A stretch of DNA of 64,000 bases. Origin: Planococcus chinensis (GTDB taxonomy: Bacteria; Bacillota; Bacilli; Bacillales_A; Planococcaceae). The stretch is taken from the NCBI RefSeq assembly GCF_020071995.1, contig NZ_JABWTK010000001.1, positions 310,001 through 374,000 on the forward strand, written 5' to 3'. The number at the start of each line of letters is the position of its first letter. Position 1 is the first letter of the stretch. A model generated the notes under the pieces. The model did not search any database. It was not told the DNA's origin and worked only from the letters and a program-made list of their open reading frames with translations. Position numbers and translations under genes: made by a program. Positions 53,435-62,530 of this stretch are shown here, in pieces.

Positions 53435-54718
53435 TTAGGAAATGGCTTCGATTTCTGTCGGCTGGTATTTCACTAGCTTCATGTCAAGGCCTTCCGTTGA
53501 GACAATTTCCAGCTTTGTATAAAGGAGATCGATGGTCTTGTGAAGAGCGGCAAGCGAGTTTTCGGAAATATTGAACCGGCCGAACATTTGGCTGTAGGAT
53601 CCGTTCGGTTTGACTTCATCGCCCACTTTTCGGTTGATGACCGCGTTCAATATGCCGGGCATTGCCAGGATTTCTTCAAGCCCTTTGATTTCAGCGATGG
53701 TCCCATGATTGAGCAGGATCGGCAAATTGCACGAAGGATACGGCATATAGCTGTTGTCGTATTTCGAAATGTCGTATTTGGCAACATTTTCGCCGACGGC
53801 ATAGTCGAGCATCATTTCGAGCAGGTTGACGCCGGTTTGCTTTTCAACGATCGTATAGTGTTGGGAACCGCTGATCCGGAAGCCCATTTCGTAAATATAA
53901 AATTCCTCATTTTCATATAAAGCCTGAATCAACAGAACGCCGTTGTTGATATTCATAGCGCGGATCATCTCCCGCACTTGCGGATCCACTTTTTCCAGGT
54001 AAAGTTCTTTATGGCGGGACGGAAAAGCGACGGCGATCGGCAGCGGCGGATGTTCCTTTGCCTGCTTGTGCACGTGGCGGTCTGTGACAGCGGACAAGTA
54101 CACTTCCCCGTTTTGGACCGTATAATACATCATGGTGCCGTAAGGCGTGTCGATAAACGGTTCGATGATGGCTGTTTGAGATTTGGAATAATCAAGGGCT
54201 TTTTGATAGCCCGCCTTCAGTTCTTCCGGGCTGTAGCACACGGTAATGCCCTGGCTCGCATAGCTGTCAACCGGTTTGGCGATGACCGGGTACTTCAAGG
54301 CGACGAGATCTGCCTCATTCAAGTCTGCACCGATTTCATATTCGCCGATGACCGGCACGTTGAATTGGCGGCAAAATGCCTTGAACTGGTCTTTGTTCGA
54401 ACAGATTTCCAGCTGTTCTTTCGTTGCGTAATAGCGCATTCCCAATTTTTCGCACAATGCCAAAGCGTTCCACGTATTCAAGTCATCAAAACCATTGAAC
54501 ACGCCGTCGATCCCTTCCGACTGTGCGATTTCCACTAAGCGGTCCATATCCGAGGTGCTGACATCGTAGGACCGATCGGCGTATGCTTTCGCAGGGGAGC
54601 CAGGTGCCTTGTCCGTCACGATGGTGTAGAACCCCATTCTTTTTGCGGTTTCTACGACGTCAATCATATGGGAGATTCCGCTAAGGATTAATATTTTTTT
54701 GGCGGCCGTCTTTTTCAT
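53435..54718 (-). CDS. ATP-grasp ligase of unknown substrate
   Basis: 427 residues. N-terminal pre-ATP-grasp Rossmann-like domain (KILILSGISHMIDVVETAKR, then TIVTDKAPGSPAKAYAD), central ATP-grasp fold (YPVIAKPVDSYASQGITV glycine/Lys loop, IIEPFIDTPYGTMMYY), and the metal-binding Glu in FYIYEMGFRISG. It resembles carbamoyl-phosphate synthase-like and capsule-associated ATP-grasp ligases that join a carboxylate to an amine. GGAGGT precedes the ATG. Monocistronic. Confidence 0.85.
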   Translation of the reverse strand: MKKTAAKKILILSGISHMIDVVETAKRMGFYTIVTDKAPGSPAKAYADRSYDVSTSDMDRLVEIAQSEGIDGVFNGFDDLNTWNALALCEKLGMRYYATKEQLEICSNKDQFKAFCRQFNVPVIGEYEIGADLNEADLVALKYPVIAKPVDSYASQGITVCYSPEELKAGYQKALDYSKSQTAIIEPFIDTPYGTMMYYTVQNGEVYLSAVTDRHVHKQAKEHPPLPIAVAFPSRHKELYLEKVDPQVREMIRAMNINNGVLLIQALYENEEFYIYEMGFRISGSQHYTIVEKQTGVNLLEMMLDYAVGENVAKYDISKYDNSYMPYPSCNLPILLNHGTIAEIKGLEEILAMPGILNAVINRKVGDEVKPNGSYSQMFGRFNISENSLAALHKTIDLLYTKLEIVSTEGLDMKLVKYQPTEIEAIS

Positions 54719-54927
54719 TTTTTTACCTCCAGTGAATGTTGGGATGACGAATCTTTAGGGCATGAATCGGCAAGGGAAGGAAAGAATAAAAATGATTATT
54801 TTATTAGGCAGAAAGAAATGGTTAATTCCGCACACTTAATACAAAAATAGCAAGACAAATAGCATAAGTCAATATAGTTATCTGAATTTTTCGATATGTA
54901 GATAAAGAATTTTAAACAGGGCAACGT

Positions 54928-54960
54928 AAAAAGCGGGTCCATTAATTGGACCTGCTTTTT
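54928..54960 (-). terminator. Terminator overlapping the hydrolase stop codon
   Basis: AAAAAGCgGGTCCA pairs with TGGACCtGCTTTTT. The right arm reaches the TAA at 54959-54961 of the minus-strand gene. Confidence 0.75.
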
Positions 54961-55825
54961 AAGAGTTGCTTTTGAAAAATCTTAAAAACTCCGCACAAGT
55001 TTCCTCCGGCGCTTCTTCAGCCAGGTAATGGCCGCAATCGATGCCGTGCCCTTCTACATCGTCCGCCCAGCTGCGCCACACGTCCAGCACATCGTACCAG
55101 TTCGGCAAAGAACCTTTTTCGCCCCAAAGTACAAGAGTGGGGCAGTTGATTTTTCGGGTTGCGCGGTCCTGTTCGTCAATGTCACAGTCAATTGTAGCGG
55201 CCGCCCGGTAATCTTCACACATTGCATGGATGGTACCGGGAAGATGGATTGCCCGCCAATATTCCGCGAGTGCTTCCGGATGGAATAAATGGCGGGTGCC
55301 CTGAAAATAGAAATTGTCCGGGTTCTGGCCGATGACGCGTTCCGGAAAATCAAAAGGCTGCGCCAGGAAAAACCAATGCCAGTATCCCATGGCGAAATCC
55401 TTGTTGGCGCGCCGGAACGTTTCGCCGGTCGGGATGATGTCCAGCACGGCCAGTTTTTCGACGGCTTCCGGAAAATCGAGTGCCAGCCGGTAAGCACAGC
55501 GCGCTCCGCGGTCGTGTCCGGCGACCGAGAAACGGTCGAATCCGAGTTCTTTCATGACCGCAACTTGGTCTTTTGCCATTTCGCGTTTCGAATAAGTAGA
55601 ATGGTCCTCGGCCGATTCCGGTTTGGAACTGTCGCCGTAGCCCCGGAGATCCGGCATCACCACGGTGAAATGCTCGGCAAGCCACGGCGCAATCAAATGC
55701 CACATTGCATGCGTCTGCGGATGGCCATGAAGCAGCAGGAGCGGTGGGCCTTCGCCGCCGTAGCGAAGGTTGATCTGTGCGCCTTCCGTATCAATTGTGG
55801 TTTGGCGGAAATGTTCAAACAGCAT
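54959..55825 (-). CDS. Alpha/beta hydrolase, haloacetate (fluoroacetate) dehalogenase-like
   Basis: 288 residues from ATG 55825 (AAGGAGTG upstream). The order of motifs follows fluoroacetate dehalogenases: HGHPQTHAMW, RGYGDSSKP, nucleophile Asp in AGHDRGARCAYRLAL with the two carboxylate-binding Arg residues, YWHWFFLAQPFDFPE with the halide-site His-Trp, and final His in DCGHYLAEEAPEET. An Asp nucleophile suggests dehalogenase or epoxide-hydrolase chemistry, not a serine esterase. The actual substrate is not proven. Confidence 0.85.
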   Translation of the reverse strand: MLFEHFRQTTIDTEGAQINLRYGGEGPPLLLLHGHPQTHAMWHLIAPWLAEHFTVVMPDLRGYGDSSKPESAEDHSTYSKREMAKDQVAVMKELGFDRFSVAGHDRGARCAYRLALDFPEAVEKLAVLDIIPTGETFRRANKDFAMGYWHWFFLAQPFDFPERVIGQNPDNFYFQGTRHLFHPEALAEYWRAIHLPGTIHAMCEDYRAAATIDCDIDEQDRATRKINCPTLVLWGEKGSLPNWYDVLDVWRSWADDVEGHGIDCGHYLAEEAPEETCAEFLRFFKSNS

Positions 55826-55963
55826 GGAATCCACTCCTTTTCCGGTTTTACTTAGTTGTTCCCTTAAAAACCATTTTCAATCCGTTCGGATGAACCATAT
55901 TGACATGTGGAAGGAATGGGCTTATAGTTCAATCAATTTAAAAACGGAAGGCGGAGAAGCGAG

Positions 55964-56686
55964 ATGAAACTGTACAAGGAATTGGCAGAATGGTGGCCGC
56001 TGATGTCTCCCCATACAGAATACGAAGAAGAAGCGGGACTGTACCTGGAAATTATCCGGCGCTATCATCCTGGCGTCCGGACGGCGGTAGAATTCGGCAG
56101 CGGCGGAGGCAGCAATGCGTATTACTTCAAGCAGCATTTTTCCATGGTGTTGACCGATTTATCGCCGGACATGCTCGAAATCAGCCGGAAATTGAATCCG
56201 GAATGCGACCATATCCAGGGAGATATGAGGAGCTTGGATCTTGGTTCGCAGTTCGATCTCGTTTTCATCCATGATGCCATTATGTATTTGACGACGGCGG
56301 CTGATTTACTGGAAGTCATGCACAACGCAAAAAAGCACTTGAACGAAAACGGAATTTTGCTGATCATGACGGACCATTTCACGGAAACTTTTCAGACGGA
56401 AACGAGCCACGGCGGCATCGACCAAGGAAAGAAAGGCATGCGCTATCTGGAATGGACTTATGACAGCGATCCGGATGACCATGTAACGGAAACCGAATAC
56501 GTCTATGTGATGCGGGATGAAGAAGGTAATGTGTTCCGGGAATACGACCGGGCCGAGTCGGGCTTGTTTTCGATGGCGGAGTGGGAAGAACTGCTTGCAG
56601 AGGCCGGATTCAAAGCCCATTTCGAACGGGTGGAGTACACTTCTATTGAAGGGACTTATTTTGCCATAGCGGCGACTCAAGAGTAA
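55964..56686 (+). CDS. SAM-dependent methyltransferase (class I)
   Basis: 240 residues. The SAM-binding signature VEFGSGGGSNAYYF is near residue 46, with acidic VLTDLSPDML after strand 2 and GDMRSLDLGSQFDLVFIHDA for motifs II-III. The C-terminal half is the usual variable beta region. GGAAGGCGGAG precedes the ATG. A small-molecule methyltransferase is likely; the acceptor is unknown. Confidence 0.88.
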   Translation: MKLYKELAEWWPLMSPHTEYEEEAGLYLEIIRRYHPGVRTAVEFGSGGGSNAYYFKQHFSMVLTDLSPDMLEISRKLNPECDHIQGDMRSLDLGSQFDLVFIHDAIMYLTTAADLLEVMHNAKKHLNENGILLIMTDHFTETFQTETSHGGIDQGKKGMRYLEWTYDSDPDDHVTETEYVYVMRDEEGNVFREYDRAESGLFSMAEWEELLAEAGFKAHFERVEYTSIEGTYFAIAATQE

Positions 56687-56693
56687 AAGGCAA

Positions 56694-56723
56694 TAAAAAA
56701 AGCAGCCGCTAGGGCTGCTTTTT
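56694..56723. terminator. Bidirectional terminator
   Basis: AGCAGCC/GGCTGCT stem around GCTAG, flanked by A and T runs. Confidence 0.85.
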
Positions 56724-56730
56724 GAATGAA

Positions 56731-57693
56731 TTATAAACGGTCGCGATCCGTACGGTTTGTTGCATCGGTACGGTTTTTGTTAAGCTGGCCGTCTTCATCA
56801 ATATCCGCTTCTTCGCGGCGGACGGTTTCGTTCACTGTTTCTGTATCCTGCACTTTGCGTTTGCCGACGACGATTTCTTCAGAAACGACGTCTTTTTTCG
56901 TTACTTCCACTCGTTCTTCCGTCAATGGTACGTGGATTGTTTCATTGTCTTCATATGCCCCTGTAGTACCCAAACCGCCTTCAGTTGCAGAAGCTTCTTC
57001 GTTTACCGGACGGCGTTCGATATACACTTCTTCGCGTTCCACCGGTACTTCGATGGACTGTTCGCTTTCAACAACGTGTTTGCCGACATTCACTTCGCCG
57101 GTTTGCACGCGGTCTTTGTTTACGTTCAAGCGCTCTTCGTGAAGGCGAAGCGTTTCTTCATCCGTATCGCCTGTTCTGCCGAATGTGCTGTCTGTAGAAT
57201 CAAAATTCGTGCCAGTTGTTCTGCTCGAATCGAAATCCGCACCCGTTGTGCCGCCTGTGCTGAACGGTGCATCCGTTGCAGTTCCAGCGATTGCAGAATC
57301 GCTTCTTGTACGGTCACGGTAGCTGTTATAGGAATCACCGTATTCTTTGTCTACGTATAATAAGATTTTGCCGTTTTCCACTTGGTGGTAGTATGCATCA
57401 CGGTCCGCAGGGTCTAATCCCATGTTGTCAAACGCACTGCGCGTGTTGTCATCTCCGGATAAGAAGTTCACGAATTTCCCCATGAATCCTTCATCCTGCT
57501 GCTGGCCTGTAGAGCCTTGCGTATCCAGGTTGACATCTGTCTGTCTCCGGATCATATTCAATTGGTCATTGTCCCGGGCGATAACATAAATATCATCCTC
57601 GGTATACCCTTGAGCTTTCAATTCGTTCACTTGGCTTAATACTTCTGCCTGTACGTCATATACACCTATAAGTTTGTTACCTCTTTTTTCCAT
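56731..57693 (-). CDS. General stress protein with 17M-like and DUF2382 (YsnF/AvaK) domains
   Basis: 320 residues. N-terminal domain (about 1-120) of the general-stress 17M type (KLIGVYDVQAEVLSQVNELK followed by AQGYTEDDIYVI). A Gly/Thr/Ser-rich flexible linker follows (about 130-185). The DUF2382 domain contains repeated pairs such as LRLHEERLNVNKDRVQTGEV, IEVPVEREEVYIERRPV and VPLTEERVEVTKKDVVSEEI. It is very hydrophilic and acidic with no membrane segment. The sigma-B promoter at 57750-57774 supports stress induction. The biochemical role of this family is not established. Confidence 0.88.
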   Translation of the reverse strand: MEKRGNKLIGVYDVQAEVLSQVNELKAQGYTEDDIYVIARDNDQLNMIRRQTDVNLDTQGSTGQQQDEGFMGKFVNFLSGDDNTRSAFDNMGLDPADRDAYYHQVENGKILLYVDKEYGDSYNSYRDRTRSDSAIAGTATDAPFSTGGTTGADFDSSRTTGTNFDSTDSTFGRTGDTDEETLRLHEERLNVNKDRVQTGEVNVGKHVVESEQSIEVPVEREEVYIERRPVNEEASATEGGLGTTGAYEDNETIHVPLTEERVEVTKKDVVSEEIVVGKRKVQDTETVNETVRREEADIDEDGQLNKNRTDATNRTDRDRL

Positions 57694-57749
57694 TTCGAAT
57701 TCCTCCTTGTAGTTGATGAATCCCTTTTAAAAAGCAAGGTAGTGTTTAT

Positions 57750-57774
57750 GTACCCGGTGTTTTAGCGGCTAAAC
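57750..57774 (-). promoter_or_regulatory. Sigma-B promoter of the DUF2382 gene
   Basis: On the minus strand GTTTAG, 13 bases, GGGTAC; consensus GTTTAA-N12-15-GGGTAT. It lies about 57 bases upstream of the start codon. Confidence 0.75.
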
Positions 57775-58043
57775 ATCTTCTCAAAATAGACAAATTTAAA
57801 ACAGGGCATCAGGTTTGTGATCCAATAATTGAAGGAAGTATAATGATAAGGCTGCTATATGGAAGAAAAAATTTTCTCTTGGTTTATTTTTCACATTTTT
57901 ATAGAGAAATGATCAATAAAAAAAGATAGAGGGTTTAATTAAAGAAAAAATAAGGAATAGAAAAATAATTTGATAGAAAAGTCTGAAAATTTTAAGGTTA
58001 TCTATTATAATAAATTACACCAATCGAAAGGGAGGCTATAAAA
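57775..58043. other. AT-rich intergenic region
   Basis: No gene or repeat recognised. It presumably holds the promoter for the small gene at 58044. Confidence 0.4.
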
Positions 58044-58235
58044 ATGGAAGTGATCAAAGGATCTAGCATGATGATCAAAACGGCGCGCACTCTTATTGAA
58101 GACGGATGGTCTTTCGTTCAGGATGAGTTTGATGTCATTATAAGCGCAGAAAATAAGCTTACCGGAGAAGCCGTCTCTTTCCCGTCCATCGGCAATTTGA
58201 AAAGATGGCTTTACGAAAAAGCATTGAGCTATTAA
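58044..58235 (+). CDS. Small conserved-looking protein, unknown
   Basis: 63 residues, AAAGGGAGG about 8 bases before the ATG. Sequence MEVIKGSSMMIKTARTLIED then GWSFVQDEFDVIISAENK; a single alpha/beta unit with no membrane helix or metal motif. A strong terminator follows. The ribosome binding site and isolated transcription unit support it as real. Confidence 0.65.
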   Translation: MEVIKGSSMMIKTARTLIEDGWSFVQDEFDVIISAENKLTGEAVSFPSIGNLKRWLYEKALSY

Positions 58236-58267
58236 ATAGTACAACGTCCATAAAGAAACAACCGCAT

Positions 58268-58309
58268 TAAAGCCGGCCGGCTCATCATTTGGCCGGCTTT
58301 ATTTTTTTG
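58268..58309 (+). terminator. Terminator after small gene
   Basis: TAAAGCCGGCC pairs with GGCCGGCTTTA around a 12-base loop, followed by T7. Confidence 0.88.
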
Positions 58310-58342
58310 TTCGAAACCGTTCCGGCTCGAGGCGTCAGGCAC

Positions 58343-58367
58343 GTTTCTCTTAGTGGAAAAGGGGTAT
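58343..58367 (+). promoter_or_regulatory. Sigma-B promoter of the triple SDR operon
   Basis: GTTTCT (58343-58348), 13 bases, GGGTAT (58362-58367); the -10 is perfect. Transcription would begin about 35 bases before the first SDR start codon. Confidence 0.72.
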
Positions 58368-58410
58368 GGCTAAACCATCTAAAACTTACCTGTTGAAAGG
58401 AGGAATAAAA

Positions 58411-59325
58411 ATGGCGAAGCACGCTTCGCGTGAAGGGCTGACCGTGGTCATTACCGGAGCATCAAGCGGTTTTGGAAAAGGCGTTGCACGGAAGCTTTCG
58501 GAAGAAGGGGCCAATGTGGTGCTTGCAGCCCGCCGGACCTCGCTGATTGAAGAACTGGCCCGGCAATGCGGCCCGAATGCGGTGGCCGTCACCACTGATA
58601 TTAGTAATGAAGGCGATATGCAGCACCTGATGGATACGGCTTTGTCCCGGTTCGGAAAGGTCGATGTCTGGTTCAATAACGCCGGCCTTGGCATTCTCGG
58701 ATCTTTTACGGATACGCCGTTGAAAGATCTGAACCGCCTGGTCGACATCAATATGATCGGAACGATGTACGGCACCCACTTGGCGCTCCGGCAATTTAAA
58801 AAACAGGGGCATGGGACGCTCATCAACATGTCGTCCTTTGTCAGCAAAGTACCCTTGCCATTCGGTGCCGCATACACTGCCACGAAATTCGGCATCACCG
58901 GGATGACGGGCGGTATATATGAAGAAATGAAACTGGAAGGGCATAGCGACATCCATATCTGCGCGGTGCATCCATGGGTGACAGATACACCTTGGGTGGA
59001 GCATCTCGCCAATTACAGCGGCCATGAAATTGTGCTCGGGCCAGTGGACGTTCCGGAAAAAGTCATCGGCGTTGTCATCGGTCTGATCGATCAGCCGAAA
59101 GCGGATGTGGATGTTGGGTTCAAATCGAAAGCGGCGGTGGCTTCTTTCGAACTCATGCCGCAAGTAGTCGAATATTTGAATGGCCGGTCGCTGCTCGGAA
59201 TGCTGCGGTCTGCACCGGAAGCGGGGAATTCGGCGGGCAGCCTTCACCAGCCGAAATATGAAGGCACCGAAGTTTCCGGAGAAATGCGCAATCGGCTGAA
59301 AAAGAAACTTACAGGAGACAAGTGA
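58411..59325 (+). CDS. Tandem SDR paralogue 1
   Basis: 304 residues from ATG 58411 (AAAGGAGG upstream). TGASSGFGKG cofactor motif with Arg-Arg in AARRTSLIE favouring NADP, NNAGLG, catalytic Ser in MSSFVSK, and YTATK. The family is the long SDR type with a C-terminal extension of about 60 residues (LHQPKYEGTEVSGEMRNRLK). It is first of three adjacent paralogues behind a sigma-B promoter. Probably a general-stress aldehyde/ketone reductase; substrate unknown. Confidence 0.9.
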   Translation: MAKHASREGLTVVITGASSGFGKGVARKLSEEGANVVLAARRTSLIEELARQCGPNAVAVTTDISNEGDMQHLMDTALSRFGKVDVWFNNAGLGILGSFTDTPLKDLNRLVDINMIGTMYGTHLALRQFKKQGHGTLINMSSFVSKVPLPFGAAYTATKFGITGMTGGIYEEMKLEGHSDIHICAVHPWVTDTPWVEHLANYSGHEIVLGPVDVPEKVIGVVIGLIDQPKADVDVGFKSKAAVASFELMPQVVEYLNGRSLLGMLRSAPEAGNSAGSLHQPKYEGTEVSGEMRNRLKKKLTGDK

Positions 59326-59361
59326 GAAGGGGAAAATCTAAAAGAACGGGGAGGAAACAGC

Positions 59362-60276
59362 ATGCCTAATGAACGCTTACGCGAAGGCTTGACGGCAGTA
59401 ATCACCGGCACATCCAGCGGCATTGGAAAAGGAGTGGCTATACAGCTGGCAAAAGAAGGGGCAAACGTCGTGCTCGCCGCGCGCAGAACCAACGAAATCG
59501 AGAAGCTGGCAGAGGAATGCGGACCGAATGCGATTGCAGTGACAGCTGATATCACAAAAGAAGAAGACATCGCTCGGCTGCTTGAAACAGCGGTCTCTGC
59601 GTACGGAAAAATCGATGTCTGGATCAACAATGCCGGAACCGGAACGTATGGCTCGTTTACCGATACGCCGCTGAAAGACCTGAACCGCACGGTGGAAGTC
59701 AATTTTCTGGGGACGCTCTATGGCTGCCATTATGCCCTTAACCAATTCAAAAAACAAAAACACGGCACGCTGATCAATGTGGCGTCTTTTGCCAGCAAAG
59801 TTCCCCTTGCATTCGGCGCAGCCTATACCGCAAGCAAATACGGTGTATCCGGCCTCACCAATGGCCTGTATCAGGAATTGAGTTTGGAAGACTACAAGGA
59901 CATTCATATCTGTTCCGTCGATCCGTGGGTGACGGATACGCCTTGGACAGTGCATGCCGGCAATTACAGCGGCCATGAAATCGTCATCGGGCCGGCGGAC
60001 GATCCGCAGCAAGTGGTGGATGCCATCCTTAGCCAGATTGACAATCCGGAGCAGAATCTGGAAGTCGGTGCCAAAGTGAAAGGAACTGCAGCGTTAAGCA
60101 ATGTCTTGCCGAAAACGACACGTTCGCTGAACAGCCGGCAGTTTCAGCAGATGCTCGAAGCAGCACCCCCTGCGCCTGCGACTTCAGGCAGCCTGTTTGA
60201 GCCGCGTCCGGAAGGGACTGGTGTATCGGGCGACCTGCGCGAACGATTTGAAAAGAAAATGGCCGGTGAAAAATAA
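59362..60276 (+). CDS. Tandem SDR paralogue 2
   Basis: 304 residues, GGGGAGG before ATG 59362, 36 bases after paralogue 1. TGTSSGIGKG, AARRTNEIE, NNAGTG, Ser in VASFASK and YTASK are present. It is the closest relative of paralogue 1, sharing the stretch GSFTDTPLKDLNR and the C-terminal SLFEPRPEGTGVSGDLRERF. All catalytic residues are intact, so this is not a decayed copy. Confidence 0.9.
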   Translation: MPNERLREGLTAVITGTSSGIGKGVAIQLAKEGANVVLAARRTNEIEKLAEECGPNAIAVTADITKEEDIARLLETAVSAYGKIDVWINNAGTGTYGSFTDTPLKDLNRTVEVNFLGTLYGCHYALNQFKKQKHGTLINVASFASKVPLAFGAAYTASKYGVSGLTNGLYQELSLEDYKDIHICSVDPWVTDTPWTVHAGNYSGHEIVIGPADDPQQVVDAILSQIDNPEQNLEVGAKVKGTAALSNVLPKTTRSLNSRQFQQMLEAAPPAPATSGSLFEPRPEGTGVSGDLRERFEKKMAGEK

Positions 60277-60298
60277 TTAAAGGACAGGAGGAATTATG

Positions 60299-61207
60299 AT
60301 GGCCAAAAAAACGTCCCGCGAAGGGCTGACCGTAGTTATTACAGGAGCGTCGAGCGGATTTGGGAAAGGCGTCGCCCGGCAGCTTGCTGCTGAAGGGGCA
60401 AATGTCGTATTGGCTGCACGCCGTACCGCTTTGATTGAGGCGCTGGCAGAGGAACTGGGGCCGCGTGCGATTGCAGTGACGACCGATGTCAGCAAAGAAG
60501 AGGATGTCGCGCATTTGTTTGAAGAGGCGCTCTCGGCATTCGGCAAAATCGATGTGTGGATCAACAATGCCGGCATCGGGGCTATCGGGCCATTCACCGA
60601 TATTCCGACCGATGATTTGAAGCGCGTCATCGAAGTGAACGTTAAAGGAGTCATCAATGGCAGCCATTTCGCACTGCGCCATTTTAAGGAAACGAAAAAA
60701 GGCATTCTCATTAATCTTGGTTCAGTTACGAGCGAAATTGCGTTTCCGTATTACGCCGGCTACAGCTCGTCAAAACATGCCGTTGCCGGACTGGGTGCTG
60801 CGCTGAACGAAGAAATGCGGCTCGAAGGATATGAGGATATCCATGTCTGTACAGTCATGCCGTGGGCGACCGATACGCCTTGGTTTATCCATACCGGCAA
60901 TTATACCGGCCATGCCGCTGAAATGAAGCCGATGGACGATCCGCAAATCGTCATTGATGCCATCGTCGGGCTGCTTGATAAACCGCAGGAATCTGTGGCA
61001 GTGGGCGCGAAATCGAAAGCCTCGGTTCTGTCGAGCCATTTGATGCCGGGCGCGACGGAATCGGCCAATGCCAAGTTTGTTCAAAAAGTCATCCAAGACG
61101 CTCCGCCGATGGAGCCAAATACCGGTTCGCTGTATGAACCGATGGAAGCGGGAAGCGAAGTGGAAGGCGGATTGCGCGAACGGATGAAACGGGAAAAACG
61201 CTCGTAA
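60299..61207 (+). CDS. Tandem SDR paralogue 3
   Basis: 302 residues from ATG 60299 (AGGAGG at 60286-60291; ATG 60296 is too close). TGASSGFGKG, AARRTALIE, NNAGIG, Ser in LGSVTSE and YSSSK. The N-terminal 40 residues are nearly those of paralogue 1, but the substrate-side half (SEIAFPYYAGYSSSKHAVAG) is diverged. That suggests a different substrate or partial recombination between copies. About 20 bases separate it from paralogue 2. Confidence 0.9.
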   Translation: MAKKTSREGLTVVITGASSGFGKGVARQLAAEGANVVLAARRTALIEALAEELGPRAIAVTTDVSKEEDVAHLFEEALSAFGKIDVWINNAGIGAIGPFTDIPTDDLKRVIEVNVKGVINGSHFALRHFKETKKGILINLGSVTSEIAFPYYAGYSSSKHAVAGLGAALNEEMRLEGYEDIHVCTVMPWATDTPWFIHTGNYTGHAAEMKPMDDPQIVIDAIVGLLDKPQESVAVGAKSKASVLSSHLMPGATESANAKFVQKVIQDAPPMEPNTGSLYEPMEAGSEVEGGLRERMKREKRS

Positions 61208-61245
61208 AAGGCAAGCAGAAGTTGGCCGGCAAATAGCTGCAGGTT

Positions 61246-61277
61246 AAATCAGCCGCTCTAAATGCGGCTGATTTTTT
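61246..61277 (+). terminator. Terminator of the SDR operon
   Basis: AAATCAGCCGC pairs with GCGGCTGATTT around TCTAAAT, then T residues. Confidence 0.85.
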
Positions 61278-61325
61278 ATTTATGCATAAAAGGCTTGATT
61301 TGTGAAAGAACGGTCTGTAGTATAT

Positions 61326-61347
61326 AAAACGTAATGATTACGATTTA
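61326..61347 (+). promoter_or_regulatory. Zur box (zinc-responsive operator)
   Basis: AAACGTAATGATTACGATTT (61327-61346) matches the Bacillus Zur palindrome AATCGTAATNATTACGATT with one change. It overlaps the end of the probable -10 (TATATA, 61321-61326). Confidence 0.88.
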
Positions 61348-61383
61348 AGGGGTGCGCAAAGAAGGAAGGGTGGAAACAGGCAT

Positions 61384-62490
61384 ATGGAAGGCAAAATCCC
61401 GGTGACGGTTTTGAGCGGCTATTTGGGCTCGGGGAAAACGACATTATTGAATCACATTTTGCAGAACAGCGAAAAGCTGAAAGTGGCGGTCATTGTGAAC
61501 GACATGAGCGAAGTGAATATTGATGCTTCTTTGGTGAAGCAGATAAACTTTTTAAGGGCTGAAGAAAAATTGGTGGAACTGCAAAACGGTTGCATTTGCT
61601 GCACACTTCGGGAAGATCTGATTTTGGAAGTGGAAAAGCTCGCCAAAAGCGGAGATATTGACTATATCGTCATCGAATCTTCCGGAATTAGTGAACCGGT
61701 TCCGGTAGCCCAGACATTTACCTACATAGATGAAACCTTGAATGTGGACTTGCTGAATTTATGCCGGTTGGACACGATGGTTACGGTGGTGGATGGCGAC
61801 GCTTTTTGGCAGGACCTTGCATCTGGAGAGACATTGCTTGACCGAAAGCAACAGGCTGCCGCAGCAGATGACCGTGAAATTGCAGATTTGCTCATTGACC
61901 AGATCGAATTTGCCAATGTTTTGGTGTTAAACAAAATCGATTTGCTGCCGGAAGAAAAGTGCTTGGAGCTAAAAGGTGCGCTTCAGGCCCTAAACCCTGA
62001 AGCTCGGATCATCGAAGCGTCCTATTCGCAAATCGCTTTAAGCGAAGTGCTGAATACCGGCTTGTTTGATTTTGAAACGTCAAGCCAAAGTGCAGGCTGG
62101 ATCAGAGAACTCAATGAAGAACATGTGCCTGAAACAGAGGAATACGGTATTTCCTCATTTGTTTACCGCAGCGACAAGCCGTTCCACCCGGAGCGCTTGG
62201 AAAAATGGATGCTCGATTGGCCGGTGGAAGTGATTCGGGCGAAAGGTTTCTTATGGCTTGCGACCCGCAATGATACGGCAGTCTTGTTATCTCAAGCCGG
62301 ACCATCTCTAAGCATTGAAAGGGCGGGGACCTGGGAAGCGGAAGAAGGCAGTAAAATGACGGAACTTGTGTTGATCGGAATACAGATCGATCCGAAAGCA
62401 CTTGCAGAACAGTTAGACGGTTGCTTGCTGACCGATGAAGAGCTCGCATCGGATTGGAAGTTATTAAAGGATCCGCTGCCGGCATGTTAA
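61384..62490 (+). CDS. zagA: COG0523/CobW-family zinc metallochaperone GTPase
   Basis: 368 residues. GTPase P-loop GYLGSGKTT, the metal-binding CxCC motif in NGCICCTLRED, IESSGISEPVPV, NKID guanine specificity motif, and a C-terminal CobW_C domain. It resembles Bacillus ZagA (YciC), which delivers zinc to folate synthesis during zinc starvation. The Zur box upstream and the zinc-free ribosomal genes downstream confirm a zinc-limitation operon. Weak ribosome binding site GGAAGGG lies 12-14 bases upstream. Confidence 0.92.
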   Translation: MEGKIPVTVLSGYLGSGKTTLLNHILQNSEKLKVAVIVNDMSEVNIDASLVKQINFLRAEEKLVELQNGCICCTLREDLILEVEKLAKSGDIDYIVIESSGISEPVPVAQTFTYIDETLNVDLLNLCRLDTMVTVVDGDAFWQDLASGETLLDRKQQAAAADDREIADLLIDQIEFANVLVLNKIDLLPEEKCLELKGALQALNPEARIIEASYSQIALSEVLNTGLFDFETSSQSAGWIRELNEEHVPETEEYGISSFVYRSDKPFHPERLEKWMLDWPVEVIRAKGFLWLATRNDTAVLLSQAGPSLSIERAGTWEAEEGSKMTELVLIGIQIDPKALAEQLDGCLLTDEELASDWKLLKDPLPAC

Positions 62491-62530
62491 TGCTTAAGGT
62501 AAAAAGCAATTTACCAAGGAGGAGAAAAAA

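Noticed and set aside
58462-60682. Several 200-260 residue minus-strand frames opposite the SDR paralogues
   Set aside because: They recur at the same relative position in each paralogue because the paralogues share codons; no start signals.
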